A stretch of 64,000 nucleotides of DNA from Tyzzerella sp. (GCA_017416155.1 JAFQDE010000019.1:1-64000); one strand, 5' to 3'; shown: positions 1 through 9,701, counted from the stretch's first letter. Notes: generated by a model from the sequence alone, not told the origin. Numbers and translations are program-made.

Positions 1-342
1 AGCAAGACGATAAGCCGGGTTATGTCGTTGAACGGTCATCTATCTAGACCTGCTGTTGCCAACAGGCTCAAGCAACCTACCTAAAACGTGACGGGCCGCC
101 ACATTGTTTTTATTCGGTTTTGCTTCGGATGGGGTTTACATGTGCCCCCGCTGTTACCAACGAGGCGGTAGTCTCTTACACTGCCCTTCCACCCTTACCT
201 TAAAATTAAGGCGGTATATTTCTGTTGCACTGTCCTTGGAGTCGCCTCCACCGGCCGTTAGCCGGCATCCTGCCCTGTGAAGCCCGGACTTTCCTCTCCT
301 GCAGCCTTTCGGCACTTGCAGCAGCGACCGTCTGTCTTACTT
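1..342 (-). ncRNA. rnpB: RNase P RNA, 3' end at or just past the window edge
   Basis: Catalytic RNA of RNase P, which matures tRNA 5' ends. On the minus strand the 5' part carries the near-universal GAGGAAAGTCCGGGCT block (281-296 as its complement) and the 3' part the conserved ACCCGGCTTAT block (complement at about 9-20). The 5' end (AAGTAAGACAGACG, near 342) can pair with the last visible bases (CGTCTTGCT), closing helix P1, so at most a few 3' bases are missing. The bacterial A-type layout is inferred from these blocks only; the exact ends are not proven. Confidence 0.95.
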
Positions 343-354
343 CAATTCTTAGTG

Positions 355-383
355 ATTCTAACACTTCTATATAATTTTGTAAA
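355..383 (-). promoter_or_regulatory. promoter of rnpB
   Basis: On the minus strand TTTACA (378-383), 17 bp, TAGAAT (355-360) preceded by TG one base upstream (extended -10). Predicted transcription start is about 348, a few bases before the folded RNA begins. Confidence 0.7.
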
Positions 384-394
384 GTAATTTTGTT

Positions 395-871
395 TTACTT
401 CACAATCACATCCTCCTGCAAGTTCTGACCATCTGCCGCCGTCGTCGCAAGCACATCACATCTCTCATTCTGCGGATGCCCGTCGTGACCTTTCACCCAA
501 ATGCATTCGACTTGATGTGGTTCCATCGCCTTTAAAAGTCGTTTCCATAAGTCGACATTCTTCACTGGTTCATTTTTACCACGCTTCCACCCTTTTGCGA
601 GCCAACTGTCAATCCAGTTCTGATTAAATGCATCCACCAAATACTTTGAATCCGAATACAACTTGACATCGCATGGACGGTTAAGTGCTTCGAATCCCAC
701 AATTGCAGCCATAAGCTCCATGCGATTGTTGGTCGTCTTTTGATAACCGCAAGAATACTCTCTTGTATGCAGTTGTCCTTTTCCATCCACATACTCAAGT
801 ACGGTTCCATATCCGCCAGGTCCATCTGGATTACCTCGCGCCGCGCCGTCTGTATAAATACTTACTAACAT
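395..871 (-). CDS. rnhA: ribonuclease HI
   Basis: Cleaves the RNA strand of RNA-DNA hybrids such as R-loops and primers in the cytoplasm. The 158-residue protein has the usual short bacterial RNase HI length and all four acidic catalytic residues in context: Asp in YTDGAARGNP, Glu in NNRMELMA, Asp in YSDSKYLVDAF and Asp in the late NERCDVLAT. A GTG lies one codon upstream, but AGGAG is only 3 bases from it and 6 bases from the ATG at 871, so the ATG is chosen. The AGGAG overlaps the stop codon of the aldolase-like gene upstream, suggesting coupled translation. Confidence 0.95.
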   Translation of the reverse strand: MLVSIYTDGAARGNPDGPGGYGTVLEYVDGKGQLHTREYSCGYQKTTNNRMELMAAIVGFEALNRPCDVKLYSDSKYLVDAFNQNWIDSWLAKGWKRGKNEPVKNVDLWKRLLKAMEPHQVECIWVKGHDGHPQNERCDVLATTAADGQNLQEDVIVK

Positions 872-880
872 CACATTCTC

Positions 881-1909
881 CTATTTCATATCTTCTATCA
901 ATGCCAACACATGCTCCTCTTTTGTTGCCCAGCTTGTACAGAAGCGTACAACACTATATTTTTCTTCATAGCGCATCTGGTATTCGTAGCTGTACTTTTC
1001 ATCCAATTGTTTTAATTTCTCATCTGCAACAATTACAAACTGCTGATTCGTCGGACTGTCTGCATAGAACTTATACCCTAGTTCTGACAAACCACTCTTT
1101 AACAGTTCTGCCATCTTCATCGCATGTTCTGATATCTCAAAATATAATCCATCTTTAAAGAGTTCGAAGAACTGAATTCCCAGAAGTCTTCCTTTTGCAA
1201 GCATGCCGCCTTTTTGCTTGATGATATAACGAAAATCCTCTTGAAGTGCCTTGTTCGTGATAACCACTGCCTCACCGAACAGTGCACCAACCTTTGTTCC
1301 TCCGATATAGAACACATCACAATTCTTTGCAATGTCTTCCAACGTCAAATCATTCTCTTTGGATGCTAAACCATATCCAAGACGAGCCCCATCTAAGTAA
1401 AGATACATGTTACAGTCATCACACGCCTTGCGAATCGCTTCCAGTTCTCTCTTTGAATAAATGGTTCCAAGCTCTGTTGGATTAGAAATATACACTAATT
1501 TCGGCTGTGTAATATGTTCATGTGCACCATCTCCCCAGTGAAGTTTATGTTGCTCACGTATCTGCTCTGCGGATATTTTTCCATCTTTTCCTTCTATAGC
1601 CATCACCTTATGGCCGGTTGCCTCGATAGCCCCCGTCTCATGAGCATTAACATGTCCCTCTTTTACACAGAGAACTGCCTGATGTGGCCTTAAAATAGAT
1701 GCAATCACTGTCAGATTGGCCTGTGTACCTCCTACCAAGAAATGCACCGCTGCATCTTCACATTTGCACGCTTTTTTAATTACCTCTCTTGCGGCTTCGC
1801 AATATTCATCCTCTCCGTATCCGCAAGTCTGAGACAAATTTGTTTCCGCCAAGGCCTCTAATATACGCGGATGCGTTCCTTCTAAATAATCACAATTAAA
1901 TCTTATCAT
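881..1909 (-). CDS. PLP-dependent threonine aldolase-like beta-eliminating lyase
   Basis: Fold-type I pyridoxal-phosphate enzyme of the threonine aldolase / aromatic beta-eliminating lyase family, 342 residues as usual for the family. Visible landmarks are the N-terminal cofactor loop FLVGGTQAN (about residue 57), the Asp of YLYLDGARLGYG that contacts the pyridine nitrogen (about 170) and the GGTKVGALFGEA block carrying the Schiff-base lysine (about 203). A low-specificity L-threonine aldolase making glycine and acetaldehyde is most likely, but family members with other beta-hydroxy amino-acid substrates cannot be excluded. It lies 14 bp after the HAD phosphatase gene and abuts rnhA, probably one transcript. 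Confidence 0.85.
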   Translation of the reverse strand: MIRFNCDYLEGTHPRILEALAETNLSQTCGYGEDEYCEAAREVIKKACKCEDAAVHFLVGGTQANLTVIASILRPHQAVLCVKEGHVNAHETGAIEATGHKVMAIEGKDGKISAEQIREQHKLHWGDGAHEHITQPKLVYISNPTELGTIYSKRELEAIRKACDDCNMYLYLDGARLGYGLASKENDLTLEDIAKNCDVFYIGGTKVGALFGEAVVITNKALQEDFRYIIKQKGGMLAKGRLLGIQFFELFKDGLYFEISEHAMKMAELLKSGLSELGYKFYADSPTNQQFVIVADEKLKQLDEKYSYEYQMRYEEKYSVVRFCTSWATKEEHVLALIEDMK

Positions 1910-1923
1910 TTTTATATCCTTTC

Positions 1924-2709
1924 CTATAACATCGAAATCATTTCGCCCGCATCTTGAAGTACCATATGCGGCTTGTCCTCTGATGCATCCAAAATTTCCT
2001 GCGTTGTCTCACCGCTGAGAACAAGAATTGTGTTGATTCCTGCCTTTAATCCACTCTTAATATCTGTGTAGATTCTGTCACCGATTACTGTTGTCTCCTC
2101 TTTTGTATATCCGTGTTGCTGCATGGCAAGCTCCGGCATCAACGCTTCCGGTTTTCCAATTACAATCGGACGTTTCTTTGTCGCATTGTAAATCATATCA
2201 CACACGCTGCCACAGTCCGGAACACTTCCAAATTCAGTTGGACATACATAATCCGGATTCGTTGCTATGTAAGGAATTTTCTCCCTTGTAAGTAACAACT
2301 TGCTAACATCCTCTAACTTTTTAAAAGTAAGTTCTGTGTCAAATCCCATGACAATACAATCTACCTCATCTAACTCTTCGGTAATTACAAAACCGTGCTT
2401 GCGAAGTTCTTCCTTCAAAGAATTTGTCCCACAAACATATAGCCTGTCATTTGCATGGTGAAGTTTTAGGTAATAAGCAGTTGCCTGTGATGACGTTATA
2501 AAATCATCTTCGGTCGCCTCAATACCAAGTTTTTCCAATTTCTTCACATAATCAGCTACACTCTTGGAAGAGTTGTTTGTCATAAAAAGATAGCGTTTTC
2601 CTTTTGCTTTAATAGTAGTTAAAAGTTCCTTTGTAAACTCATATAACTGACTTCCCAGATACAAGGTGCCATCCATATCAAATAAAAATAGGTTTTGATT
2701 TTTTAACAT
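1924..2709 (-). CDS. HAD-superfamily phosphatase, NagD-like subfamily IIA
   Basis: Haloacid-dehalogenase-type phosphohydrolase of 261 residues. Motif I is FDMDGTLYLG near the N-terminus with the nucleophile and acid Asp pair, motif II is FMTNNSS, and motif III/IV is GDRIYTDIKSG near residue 220. The C2-type cap between motifs II and III and the total length match NagD / 4-nitrophenylphosphatase proteins; the substrate is unknown. AGGAGG followed by 7 bases selects the ATG at 2709; the longer reading starting MQEAEQ would begin inside the ribosome site. Confidence 0.88.
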   Translation of the reverse strand: MLKNQNLFLFDMDGTLYLGSQLYEFTKELLTTIKAKGKRYLFMTNNSSKSVADYVKKLEKLGIEATEDDFITSSQATAYYLKLHHANDRLYVCGTNSLKEELRKHGFVITEELDEVDCIVMGFDTELTFKKLEDVSKLLLTREKIPYIATNPDYVCPTEFGSVPDCGSVCDMIYNATKKRPIVIGKPEALMPELAMQQHGYTKEETTVIGDRIYTDIKSGLKAGINTILVLSGETTQEILDASEDKPHMVLQDAGEMISML

Positions 2710-2839
2710 TTGTTCAGCCTCCTGCAAAATCTTTTCTTATAGTAACATATTCTTGAAGATAATTCAAATTCAAGTAGAAAAACTTATATATTTATGTTAC
2801 TATAATGACAATTGTAAAGATATAAGTGAGGTATGTAAC

Positions 2840-3721
2840 TTGTTAAAACACCTAAAGAAAATTCGTATTGTGAAGTTAATAATGCTGACTGTAGCAGGTA
2901 TCATAAATGCCTTCGGCATTACACTTTTTTTAATGCCCGTCAAATTGTATGATAGTGGCATCTCAGGAACATCCATGTTGCTTGACCAAATAACTCCGGG
3001 ATACTTAACACTCTCCCTTTTTCTTTTGATACTGAATATCCCCCTATTCTTATTGGGATTTAAAAAGCAAGGATGGCTATTTACAGTCTACGCCATCTAT
3101 ACGGTTGCAAATTATTCTCTCTTTGCTTGGCTGATAACCGACATTCTTCCTATTGATGTAAGTATTGCTTCTCCCCTTGCCGGAACAGACCTTTTGCTTT
3201 GTGCTTTGTTCGGAGGTGTAATATCGGGAATCGGAAGTGGTCTTGCCATTCGTTTTGGCGGTGCAATGGATGGTATAGAAGTTATGGCAGTTATTTTTGC
3301 CAAACGTCTTGGTGTTACTGTTGGTACTTTCGTAATGGTATATAATGTTATTCTGTATGTGATTTGCGGATTCGTACTGAAAAGTTGGATACTTCCTCTA
3401 TACTCTATTGTCACTTATGCCGGCGCCTTAAAAACAATCGACTTTATTGTAGAAGGTATCGACAGAGCAAAATGTGCAATCATCATAACAGAATTACCTG
3501 ACGAGATATGCAAAATACTTGGTGAAACTTTCGGTAGCGGAATGACGCATCTTGAGGCTAAAGGCGGCTACTCTAATCGGGATAAAGCAATGATATACTT
3601 TGTTGTAAACAGATACCAGGTAATACGGATGCGTGACATTGTCCACGAAATTGACCCGCATGCATACATAACCATCAGCGAGGTTGCCGACGTCTTTTCC
3701 AACAATAATAGAAACAATTAA
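2840..3721 (+). CDS. YitT family integral membrane protein
   Basis: Multi-pass membrane protein of the YitT / DUF2179 family, 293 residues. Hydrophobic segments run from about residue 10 to 190 (for example LIMLTVAGIINAFGITLF and LSLFLLILNIPLFLLGF), followed by a soluble C-terminal DUF2179 domain with the typical GYSNRDKAMIYFVVNRYQ and HEIDPHAYITI blocks. Molecular function of the family is not established. The preferred start is TTG at 2840, 8 bases after TGAGG; an in-frame ATG at 2753 has no ribosome site and overlaps a TATAAT at 2801-2806 that probably belongs to the promoter. It is transcribed toward spoIVA. Confidence 0.85.
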   Translation: MLKHLKKIRIVKLIMLTVAGIINAFGITLFLMPVKLYDSGISGTSMLLDQITPGYLTLSLFLLILNIPLFLLGFKKQGWLFTVYAIYTVANYSLFAWLITDILPIDVSIASPLAGTDLLLCALFGGVISGIGSGLAIRFGGAMDGIEVMAVIFAKRLGVTVGTFVMVYNVILYVICGFVLKSWILPLYSIVTYAGALKTIDFIVEGIDRAKCAIIITELPDEICKILGETFGSGMTHLEAKGGYSNRDKAMIYFVVNRYQVIRMRDIVHEIDPHAYITISEVADVFSNNNRNN

Positions 3722-3726
3722 AAATG

Positions 3727-3750
3727 AACGGACAGTTATAACTGTCCGTT
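3727..3750. terminator. hairpin between convergent yitT-like and spoIVA
   Basis: Perfect 10-bp inverted repeat AACGGACAGT / ACTGTCCGTT with a TATA loop. It lies just after the YitT stop and 24 bp after the spoIVA stop on the other strand; the minus-strand side is followed by a T-rich run, so it can serve both genes. Confidence 0.65.
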
Positions 3751-3773
3751 ACTTCATTCAAGGCATTGCTATA

Positions 3774-5246
3774 CTATATAATAATACAAACCATTCCGCC
3801 GTTGCTGTCATTGACAATCTTCTGCATCGTATCCTGCAATTTCATCTGACTCTCATCATTGATCGTCGCTATCTTACTCTTCATGCCGTCTGTAATCATT
3901 TCCTCAATGGATTTTCCGAAAATATTAGTTCCCCAAATGCCTGCCTCTGTTTGGCTATTATCTTTGATATATCTCACCAAGTCACTTGCCTGTTGTTCAC
4001 TTCCGACAATCGGTGCAATCTCGGTTTCGATATTTGCTTTAATCATGTGAATAGACGGTGCTTCTGACCGAATTTTTACGCCAAATTTGTTACCTTGTTT
4101 GATAATCATCGGCTCATCCACCTGTATTTCTTCCCTGCGTGGATTTACTACACCATAGCCCTTCATCTTGACAGATTCCATTGCGTCCCGCACGTCCTCA
4201 TACTCCTGCTTCATTTCAGAAAGTTCCTTCATCATGCGAACCAATTCATACTCATTATTTATTTCGGTTCCAATAAGATCACTAAGCATTTCATAATAGC
4301 AGGCCTCTTCTACTTGAATGCGAATAGTAACGCATCCGGTATCCATTGCAATATCTTCCACTCGAATATCAGAGATGCAACTGTTCACCGGTTTCTCTAC
4401 TCCGGCTACTGCATCTTTTATATCATGAAAGGTGTTTAAAATTCCTCGAATATGTTTTAGCATTTCTTGTTTAATCTTATGTTCACGGGACAACATTTCC
4501 ACCCATTTCGGTATGTAGAAGTGTATCTCTGATATTGGAAATTCAAATAAAACTTTTTCCATAATGTGATGAATATCCTCCTCGCGCAATTGTTCACAAT
4601 TTACCGCCATTGCTGACACATCATATCGCTCTTTGATATCACACACCAATTGCTTTGTCTCCTGACTGTAAGGCTTTTTCGAGTTTACTAAAACAATAAA
4701 TGGTTTTCCAAGTGTCTTGAGTTCTTGAATCGTCTTTTCTTCTGCAGACAGATAATTTTCTCTGGCCAATTCACCAATACTGCCATCTGTAGTCACTACA
4801 ACTCCGATGGTTGCATGATCACGAATTACCTTCTGCGTTCCTACGCATGCAGCCTTCGTAAATGGAATTTCATAATCAAACCAAGGTGTCTTCACCTTAC
4901 GTTCCTCTCCATTCTCCATATGTCCGGAAGCACCTTCTACCATATAGCCGACGCAATCCACAAGACGCACCTTAACCTTTACATCCTCCATAAGCCGAAT
5001 TTCGGCTGCTTCTTTCGGCACAAATTTCGGTTCCGCTGTCATGACAGTTTTACCGGAAGCAGACTGCGGCAATTCATCTCTTGCGCGCTCACGACTTGGT
5101 TCATCCTCAATCTTTGGCAATACCATTAAATCCATAAATCGCTTAATAAATGTAGACTTTCCTGTTCGCACCGGTCCGACTACTCCCAGATATATGGCAC
5201 CACCTGTCCGTGCCTTAATATCTTTATACACATCAAATACTTCCAT
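3774..5246 (-). CDS. spoIVA: stage IV sporulation protein A
   Basis: ATPase that polymerises around the forespore and anchors the spore coat in the mother cell. The 490-residue protein matches SpoIVA in length and has the characteristic modified P-loop GPVRTGKSTF (about residues 24-33), the VVTTDGSIGEL block and the hydrophobic C-terminal end GGMVCIII that in the family associates with SpoVM at the forespore membrane. The ATG follows GGAGG by 7 bases. A sigma-E-like promoter lies directly upstream, in agreement with mother-cell expression. It follows the der-plsY-gpsA group but is separated from it by a terminator. Confidence 0.97.
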   Translation of the reverse strand: MEVFDVYKDIKARTGGAIYLGVVGPVRTGKSTFIKRFMDLMVLPKIEDEPSRERARDELPQSASGKTVMTAEPKFVPKEAAEIRLMEDVKVKVRLVDCVGYMVEGASGHMENGEERKVKTPWFDYEIPFTKAACVGTQKVIRDHATIGVVVTTDGSIGELARENYLSAEEKTIQELKTLGKPFIVLVNSKKPYSQETKQLVCDIKERYDVSAMAVNCEQLREEDIHHIMEKVLFEFPISEIHFYIPKWVEMLSREHKIKQEMLKHIRGILNTFHDIKDAVAGVEKPVNSCISDIRVEDIAMDTGCVTIRIQVEEACYYEMLSDLIGTEINNEYELVRMMKELSEMKQEYEDVRDAMESVKMKGYGVVNPRREEIQVDEPMIIKQGNKFGVKIRSEAPSIHMIKANIETEIAPIVGSEQQASDLVRYIKDNSQTEAGIWGTNIFGKSIEEMITDGMKSKIATINDESQMKLQDTMQKIVNDSNGGMVCIII

Positions 5247-5270
5247 ACCAATCCCTCCATTTTCTTCTAC

Positions 5271-5300
5271 AATCTATGAAGAGATATGTACAAATATTAC
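5271..5300 (-). promoter_or_regulatory. probable sigma-E promoter of spoIVA
   Basis: Minus strand GTAATATT (complement at 5293-5300), 14 bp, CATAGATT (complement at 5271-5278). This fits the mother-cell sigma-E pattern (-35 with ATATT, 14-15 bp, CATACAnT) better than sigma-A and sits 25 bp before the spoIVA start. Confidence 0.6.
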
Positions 5301-5336
5301 AAAAAGGACCTTGAAACTTCTTTCAAAGTCCTCTCT
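5301..5336 (-). terminator. terminator after gpsA
   Basis: Minus strand AGGACTTTGAAA, loop, TTTCAAGGTCC followed by TTTTT. Ends the DUF512-der-plsY-gpsA unit 5 bp after the gpsA stop. Confidence 0.85.
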
Positions 5337-5341
5337 TTCCT

Positions 5342-6352
5342 TTAATCCCATAGCAAGTCTGTATTTTCACATCCTGCGCCACGAACCATCAATTCGTGGA
5401 CTGCCTCCGCTGCTGTCTTATCCTCAAATAAAACTCGGTTTACCTGCTCAATAATCGGCATGGACACCTCATACTTCTTGGCAAGTGCAAGCCCTGCTTT
5501 TGCAGAGTACACCCCTTCTACTACCATCTGCACTTCATCCATAGCCTCTTTCATTGTTTTGCCTTGACCCATAAGATAACCGGCCTTACGGTTACGGCTG
5601 TGCACGCTGGCACATGTTACAATAAGGTCTCCGATTCCGGTAAGACCTGCAAATGTCTCAGCCTTTCCACCCATCTTCACGCCGAGTCTTGTAATCTCTG
5701 CGATTCCTCTTGTGATGAGAGCGGCTTTTGTGTTATCTCCATATCCGAGTCCGTCCGCAGCTCCTGCTGCAAGTGCGATGACATTCTTAAGTGCTCCGCC
5801 AATCTCGATTCCCAAGATATCAGGGCTGGTATATACACGGAAGAAATCATTCATAAATGCTGCCTGCAGATACTGTGCTGTCTCCTTTGTTCTTGCTCCT
5901 ACTACGATGGTTGTCGGAAGCTGACGTCCAACCTCTTCTGCATGACTTGGTCCTGAAAGCACTGCAACATCTGCCTCAGGAAGCTCCTCTTCAATCTGCT
6001 CCGATAATGTCATCAATGTGTTTTCTTCTATTCCTTTTGCAACATTTACAACCTTCTGACCCAGTTTAATATATGGTTTCATACTTCTAGCAGTACTTCT
6101 GGTAAAAATAGATGGCACTGCCAGAACTAGGAAATCTTTATCTTTCATACCTTCTTCCAGATTGTTGGTAAACACCATATCCTCCGGAAGCTTTACGCCC
6201 GGAAGCTTGCTCTTATGTTCTCTTTCGGTTTGAAGCATCTCCACTTCTCTTTTATCAATGGACCATACTGTCACATCATGTCCGTTCTTGTACAACAAAA
6301 GCGACAATGCAGTTCCCCAACTACCTGCTCCTAAGATTCCTACTTTAGCCAT
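5342..6352 (-). CDS. gpsA: NAD(P)-dependent glycerol-3-phosphate dehydrogenase
   Basis: Reduces dihydroxyacetone phosphate to sn-glycerol-3-phosphate for phospholipid synthesis. The 336 residues show the N-terminal Rossmann motif GILGAGSWGTAL (residues 5-16), the VLSGPSHAEEV block, the catalytic-lysine region GGALKNVIALAAG near 190 and the TGIGDLIVTCAS substrate block near 255. The gene follows plsY by 11 bp, so the enzyme making glycerol-3-phosphate and the acyltransferase using it are co-transcribed. AGGAGG precedes the ATG. Confidence 0.97.
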   Translation of the reverse strand: MAKVGILGAGSWGTALSLLLYKNGHDVTVWSIDKREVEMLQTEREHKSKLPGVKLPEDMVFTNNLEEGMKDKDFLVLAVPSIFTRSTARSMKPYIKLGQKVVNVAKGIEENTLMTLSEQIEEELPEADVAVLSGPSHAEEVGRQLPTTIVVGARTKETAQYLQAAFMNDFFRVYTSPDILGIEIGGALKNVIALAAGAADGLGYGDNTKAALITRGIAEITRLGVKMGGKAETFAGLTGIGDLIVTCASVHSRNRKAGYLMGQGKTMKEAMDEVQMVVEGVYSAKAGLALAKKYEVSMPIIEQVNRVLFEDKTAAEAVHELMVRGAGCENTDLLWD

Positions 6353-6363
6353 GACTAATCCTC

Positions 6364-7008
6364 CTATGATTTTTTACCTATTTTTCTAACATCTGTTTTG
6401 TTTTCTGTTCCATTTAACAATCTCTTAATGTTTGCACGGTGTCTCCAAATTGCCAGCAGTGCCAAAACAATTGCTAATGCATAGTATTCATACAAATCAG
6501 CATTCGACACAAAAAGCATACCGGACTGTCCTTTCACAACAACCATAGTAACAAACAAAATCATGATGGCAATGGATGCCAATGACACGTATTGTGTGAA
6601 TAATACAATACCGATAAATACAGCGGCAACAATCAAAAACATGCGTGGATGTAATGCTAAAATCAGCCCTGCGGTGGAAGCAATTCCTTTCCCGCCCTTA
6701 AACTTCAAATAAAACGGAAAATTATGACCAAGTACGGCACCAAACCCTGCATACATTGAATACAAGGCTTGACGTGGATCCTGTATAAACAGAAACTGAA
6801 CAACCGTAACTGCCACCACGCATTTTAGACAGTCACCAATGAACGTAATCACTCCTGCCTTCCAGCCAAGTGTACGTAGAGCATTGGTTGTACCTGCATT
6901 TCCGCTTCCGTGCTTGCGAATATCAATATTCTTTATCTTGCCGTAGATATATCCTGTCTGAATCAGGCCAAACAGATATCCAATCACTACACATAATAGA
7001 CGTTCCAT
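6364..7008 (-). CDS. plsY: acyl-phosphate:glycerol-3-phosphate acyltransferase
   Basis: Membrane enzyme that transfers an acyl group from acyl phosphate to position 1 of glycerol-3-phosphate, the first committed step of phosphatidic acid synthesis. The 214-residue, very hydrophobic protein contains PlsY motif 1 (RKHGSGNAGTTN, about 31-42), motif 2 (GHNFPFYLKFKGGKGIAST, about 94-112) and the late glycerophosphate-binding region near WRHRANIKRL. It lies 2 bp after der and 11 bp before gpsA. Confidence 0.96.
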   Translation of the reverse strand: MERLLCVVIGYLFGLIQTGYIYGKIKNIDIRKHGSGNAGTTNALRTLGWKAGVITFIGDCLKCVVAVTVVQFLFIQDPRQALYSMYAGFGAVLGHNFPFYLKFKGGKGIASTAGLILALHPRMFLIVAAVFIGIVLFTQYVSLASIAIMILFVTMVVVKGQSGMLFVSNADLYEYYALAIVLALLAIWRHRANIKRLLNGTENKTDVRKIGKKS

Positions 7009-7010
7009 GC

Positions 7011-8339
7011 TTACTGCTCCTTTTCTTTACGCTCACGTATAAAGAATTTGAGTGATGTTCCTCGGAATCCAAATGCTTCACGAATCTTATTCTCAAGATA
7101 TCTTGTATAAGAGAAATGCATCAGTTCCTTATCATTCACAAAAATAACAAATGTTGGTGGTTTGACGGAAACTTGTGTGATGTAATATAGTTTGAGTCTC
7201 TTACCTTTATCTGATGGTGGTTGCTGCATTGCAACTGCCTCCGCCATAATCTCATTAAGGACTCCGGTGGCCACACGTAGTGTTTGATTCTCCATTACCA
7301 TATCAATCATATCATACAGTTTGCCAAGACGCTGTCCTGTTGCAGCAGACACATACATAATCTCTGCATATGGCATATATGCCAATGTCTTGCGGATATC
7401 CTTCTCAAACTCATTCATGGTCTTGTCATTCTTTTCAATGGCATCCCACTTGTTTACTACAATAATGATACCTTTGCCACGTTCATGTGCAATACCTGCA
7501 ATCTTCGCATCCTGTTCTGTGATACCTTCTGTCGCATCAATCACCATAAGAACCACATCTGCACGTTCTACAGCTGTTACCGTACGAATGATACTGTAAC
7601 GCTCCAATTCTTCTTTAATCTTATTCTTACGACGAAGCCCCGCTGTATCGATAAATACATATTCTTTTCCATTGTGCTTGATTGCTGTATCAATTGCATC
7701 TCTTGTTGTCCCTGCAATATCGGATACAATGACACGATTTTTTCCGAGAAGTTTGTTTATAATGGAAGATTTACCTACATTTGGTTTTCCGACAATTGCA
7801 ATACGCGGTCTGTCATCCTCTTCTTCCTCCTCTGCACCTTCCGGAAAATGTTTTGTCACTTCATCGAGCATGTCTCCAATTCCAAGTCTGGAAGCTGCTG
7901 AAACCGGTATCGGATCACCGATACCAAGGTTATAAAACTCATACACATCGCTCATAAACTTTTCAAAGCTATCTACTTTATTTACAACAAGCACAACCGG
8001 CTTTCCGGAACGGCGAAGCATATCTGCTACTTTTGAATCTGCGTCCTGAAGCCCCTGTCTTACATCGGTGAGGAATATAATAACATCTGCCGTATCAATG
8101 GCAATCTGTGCCTGCTCACGCATCTGTGACAGAATAATATCCCTGCTGTCTGGTTCAATACCGCCGGTATCAATCATCGTGAACTCACGATTGAGCCATG
8201 TGACCTCAGCATATATTCGGTCTCTTGTAACTCCCGGCGTATCCTTGACAATTGAAATATTCTCACCCGCCAGTGTGTTAAACAATGTAGACTTTCCAAC
8301 ATTCGGCCTTCCTACAATCGCTACAATTGGTTTACTCAT
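7011..8339 (-). CDS. der: ribosome-assembly GTPase Der (EngA)
   Basis: Essential double GTPase acting in 50S subunit assembly. Two G domains are visible in tandem: first [11 protein letters not shown] (about 10-20) with DTGG and NKVD; second [11 protein letters not shown] (about 184) with DTAG and NKWD; then the KH-like C-terminal domain ending in the lysine-rich tail RERKEKEQ. Length 442 is typical. Very acidic linker (EEEEEDD) between the domains near residue 170. It is coupled to plsY downstream. Confidence 0.97.
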   Translation of the reverse strand: MSKPIVAIVGRPNVGKSTLFNTLAGENISIVKDTPGVTRDRIYAEVTWLNREFTMIDTGGIEPDSRDIILSQMREQAQIAIDTADVIIFLTDVRQGLQDADSKVADMLRRSGKPVVLVVNKVDSFEKFMSDVYEFYNLGIGDPIPVSAASRLGIGDMLDEVTKHFPEGAEEEEEDDRPRIAIVGKPNVGKSSIINKLLGKNRVIVSDIAGTTRDAIDTAIKHNGKEYVFIDTAGLRRKNKIKEELERYSIIRTVTAVERADVVLMVIDATEGITEQDAKIAGIAHERGKGIIIVVNKWDAIEKNDKTMNEFEKDIRKTLAYMPYAEIMYVSAATGQRLGKLYDMIDMVMENQTLRVATGVLNEIMAEAVAMQQPPSDKGKRLKLYYITQVSVKPPTFVIFVNDKELMHFSYTRYLENKIREAFGFRGTSLKFFIRERKEKEQ

Positions 8340-8354
8340 AGTTTGTCTCCTATA

Positions 8355-9668
8355 TTATCTACTATTAATAATTGCTTCTATAAATTCCCATCCGCTTGAT
8401 TTTACAATATCTGCCTCTACTTGTAAAGAATCTTTTAATTCAGGAAGAGTTACATCATCAAGGAAAACTTCTTCACCACTGCGAAACATGTTGCAAGGAA
8501 GAAGTAGTTTTTCTCCCAGCGACTGCCCTTTTAATTGCGCAATCAAATCCTGTCCTGTGATAAGACCCGCAACCGTAATTTTTTCTCCAAAGAAATCATT
8601 GCGAATCGGATATAGATGTACTGTGATATTTGGAAATTTCATCTGCAGTTTTTCTATCATCTTCTTGAGATATGGATATGCAAGGAATCCGGTTGCCATA
8701 GACAGCTCAATATCACGGTCGTCTCCATCAACTTCCGCATACGCTTCCTCAAATTCATTGATCAGAAGCCTTAACATTCCGACACCATTTTCCAACTGAA
8801 GATACCCGTCATATCGTTCTTCCTCCGGCACCTCTTGCTCCGCCAAAATATACCACTCATCTCCCGCATGAATAAAATGAAGACCATACTCTTCATAAAA
8901 TATTTTTTGCCATTTTTCGATGGTGTCAATCACTTTCTTGGCATCTTCTTTTGTAAATGACTGAAGTGGATATAGCCCATCACGATATTTGGTAAGTCCA
9001 ACCGGTACAACCGATACACTCTGTAAATGCGGCAAATACTTTGACATGTCGCAAATACTTCGCTCTAACTCTTCTCCGTCATTAATGCCCTTGCACAGCA
9101 CAATCTGCCCATTCATCTGAATACCACCTTCATAGAGCTTGTCTACCTTCTTAAGTGCTTCCCCAGCAAATCGATTGTGAAGCATCTTGCAGCGAAGCTC
9201 CGGATTCGTGGTGTGAAACGAAATATTAATCGGCTCCAAATGGTACTTTACAATACGTTCTATATCATGGTCACTCATGTTGGTTAGCGTAATATAGTTT
9301 CCCTGCAAAAAAGAAAGTCTGGAATCATCATCCTTAAAGTATAAGGTTTCACGCATTCCCTTTGGCATCTGGTCAATAAAGCAGAACATGCACTTATTTC
9401 TGCAAGAGCGATATTCGTCCATAAGTCCCTGCTCGAATACAATTCCCAAATCTTCTTCATAATCCTTCTCAATCTCCAATTCCCACTCTTCACCATCCGG
9501 CTTTTCAATGAGAAGTACAATCTCCTCATCATTCACATAATAGTGGTAATCGAAAACGTCTTCTATGGTATTATCATTGATACTTATCAGTTTGTCGCCG
9601 GCTTCAATACCCATCTCTTCGGCAATACTCCCTGACTCCACACACTTTACAATATGTTCATGTTTCAT
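8355..9668 (-). CDS. DUF512 / PDZ radical-SAM-like iron-sulfur protein
   Basis: About 437-residue protein with an N-terminal PDZ-like segment (residues 1-60, EEMGIEAGDKLISIND), a cysteine cluster CRNKCMFC (spacing Cys-X3-Cys-X2-Cys, about residue 90) that in radical-SAM enzymes binds a 4Fe-4S cluster, and a C-terminal DUF512 region. The biochemical reaction of this family is unknown. The position immediately upstream of der is a recurring arrangement in Clostridia, from family knowledge. Three consecutive ATGs occur; the third (9668) stands 8 bases from GAGG and is preferred, the first at 9674 only 2 bases away. Confidence 0.85.
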   Translation of the reverse strand: MKHEHIVKCVESGSIAEEMGIEAGDKLISINDNTIEDVFDYHYYVNDEEIVLLIEKPDGEEWELEIEKDYEEDLGIVFEQGLMDEYRSCRNKCMFCFIDQMPKGMRETLYFKDDDSRLSFLQGNYITLTNMSDHDIERIVKYHLEPINISFHTTNPELRCKMLHNRFAGEALKKVDKLYEGGIQMNGQIVLCKGINDGEELERSICDMSKYLPHLQSVSVVPVGLTKYRDGLYPLQSFTKEDAKKVIDTIEKWQKIFYEEYGLHFIHAGDEWYILAEQEVPEEERYDGYLQLENGVGMLRLLINEFEEAYAEVDGDDRDIELSMATGFLAYPYLKKMIEKLQMKFPNITVHLYPIRNDFFGEKITVAGLITGQDLIAQLKGQSLGEKLLLPCNMFRSGEEVFLDDVTLPELKDSLQVEADIVKSSGWEFIEAIINSR

Positions 9669-9701
9669 CATCATTTCCTCAAATCATCTTAATCTTTTTC
9701 C

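Noticed and set aside
7284..8799. Long plus-strand open frames opposite der and DUF512 (up to 243 codons)
   Set aside because: Antisense shadows of conserved genes, without ribosome sites.
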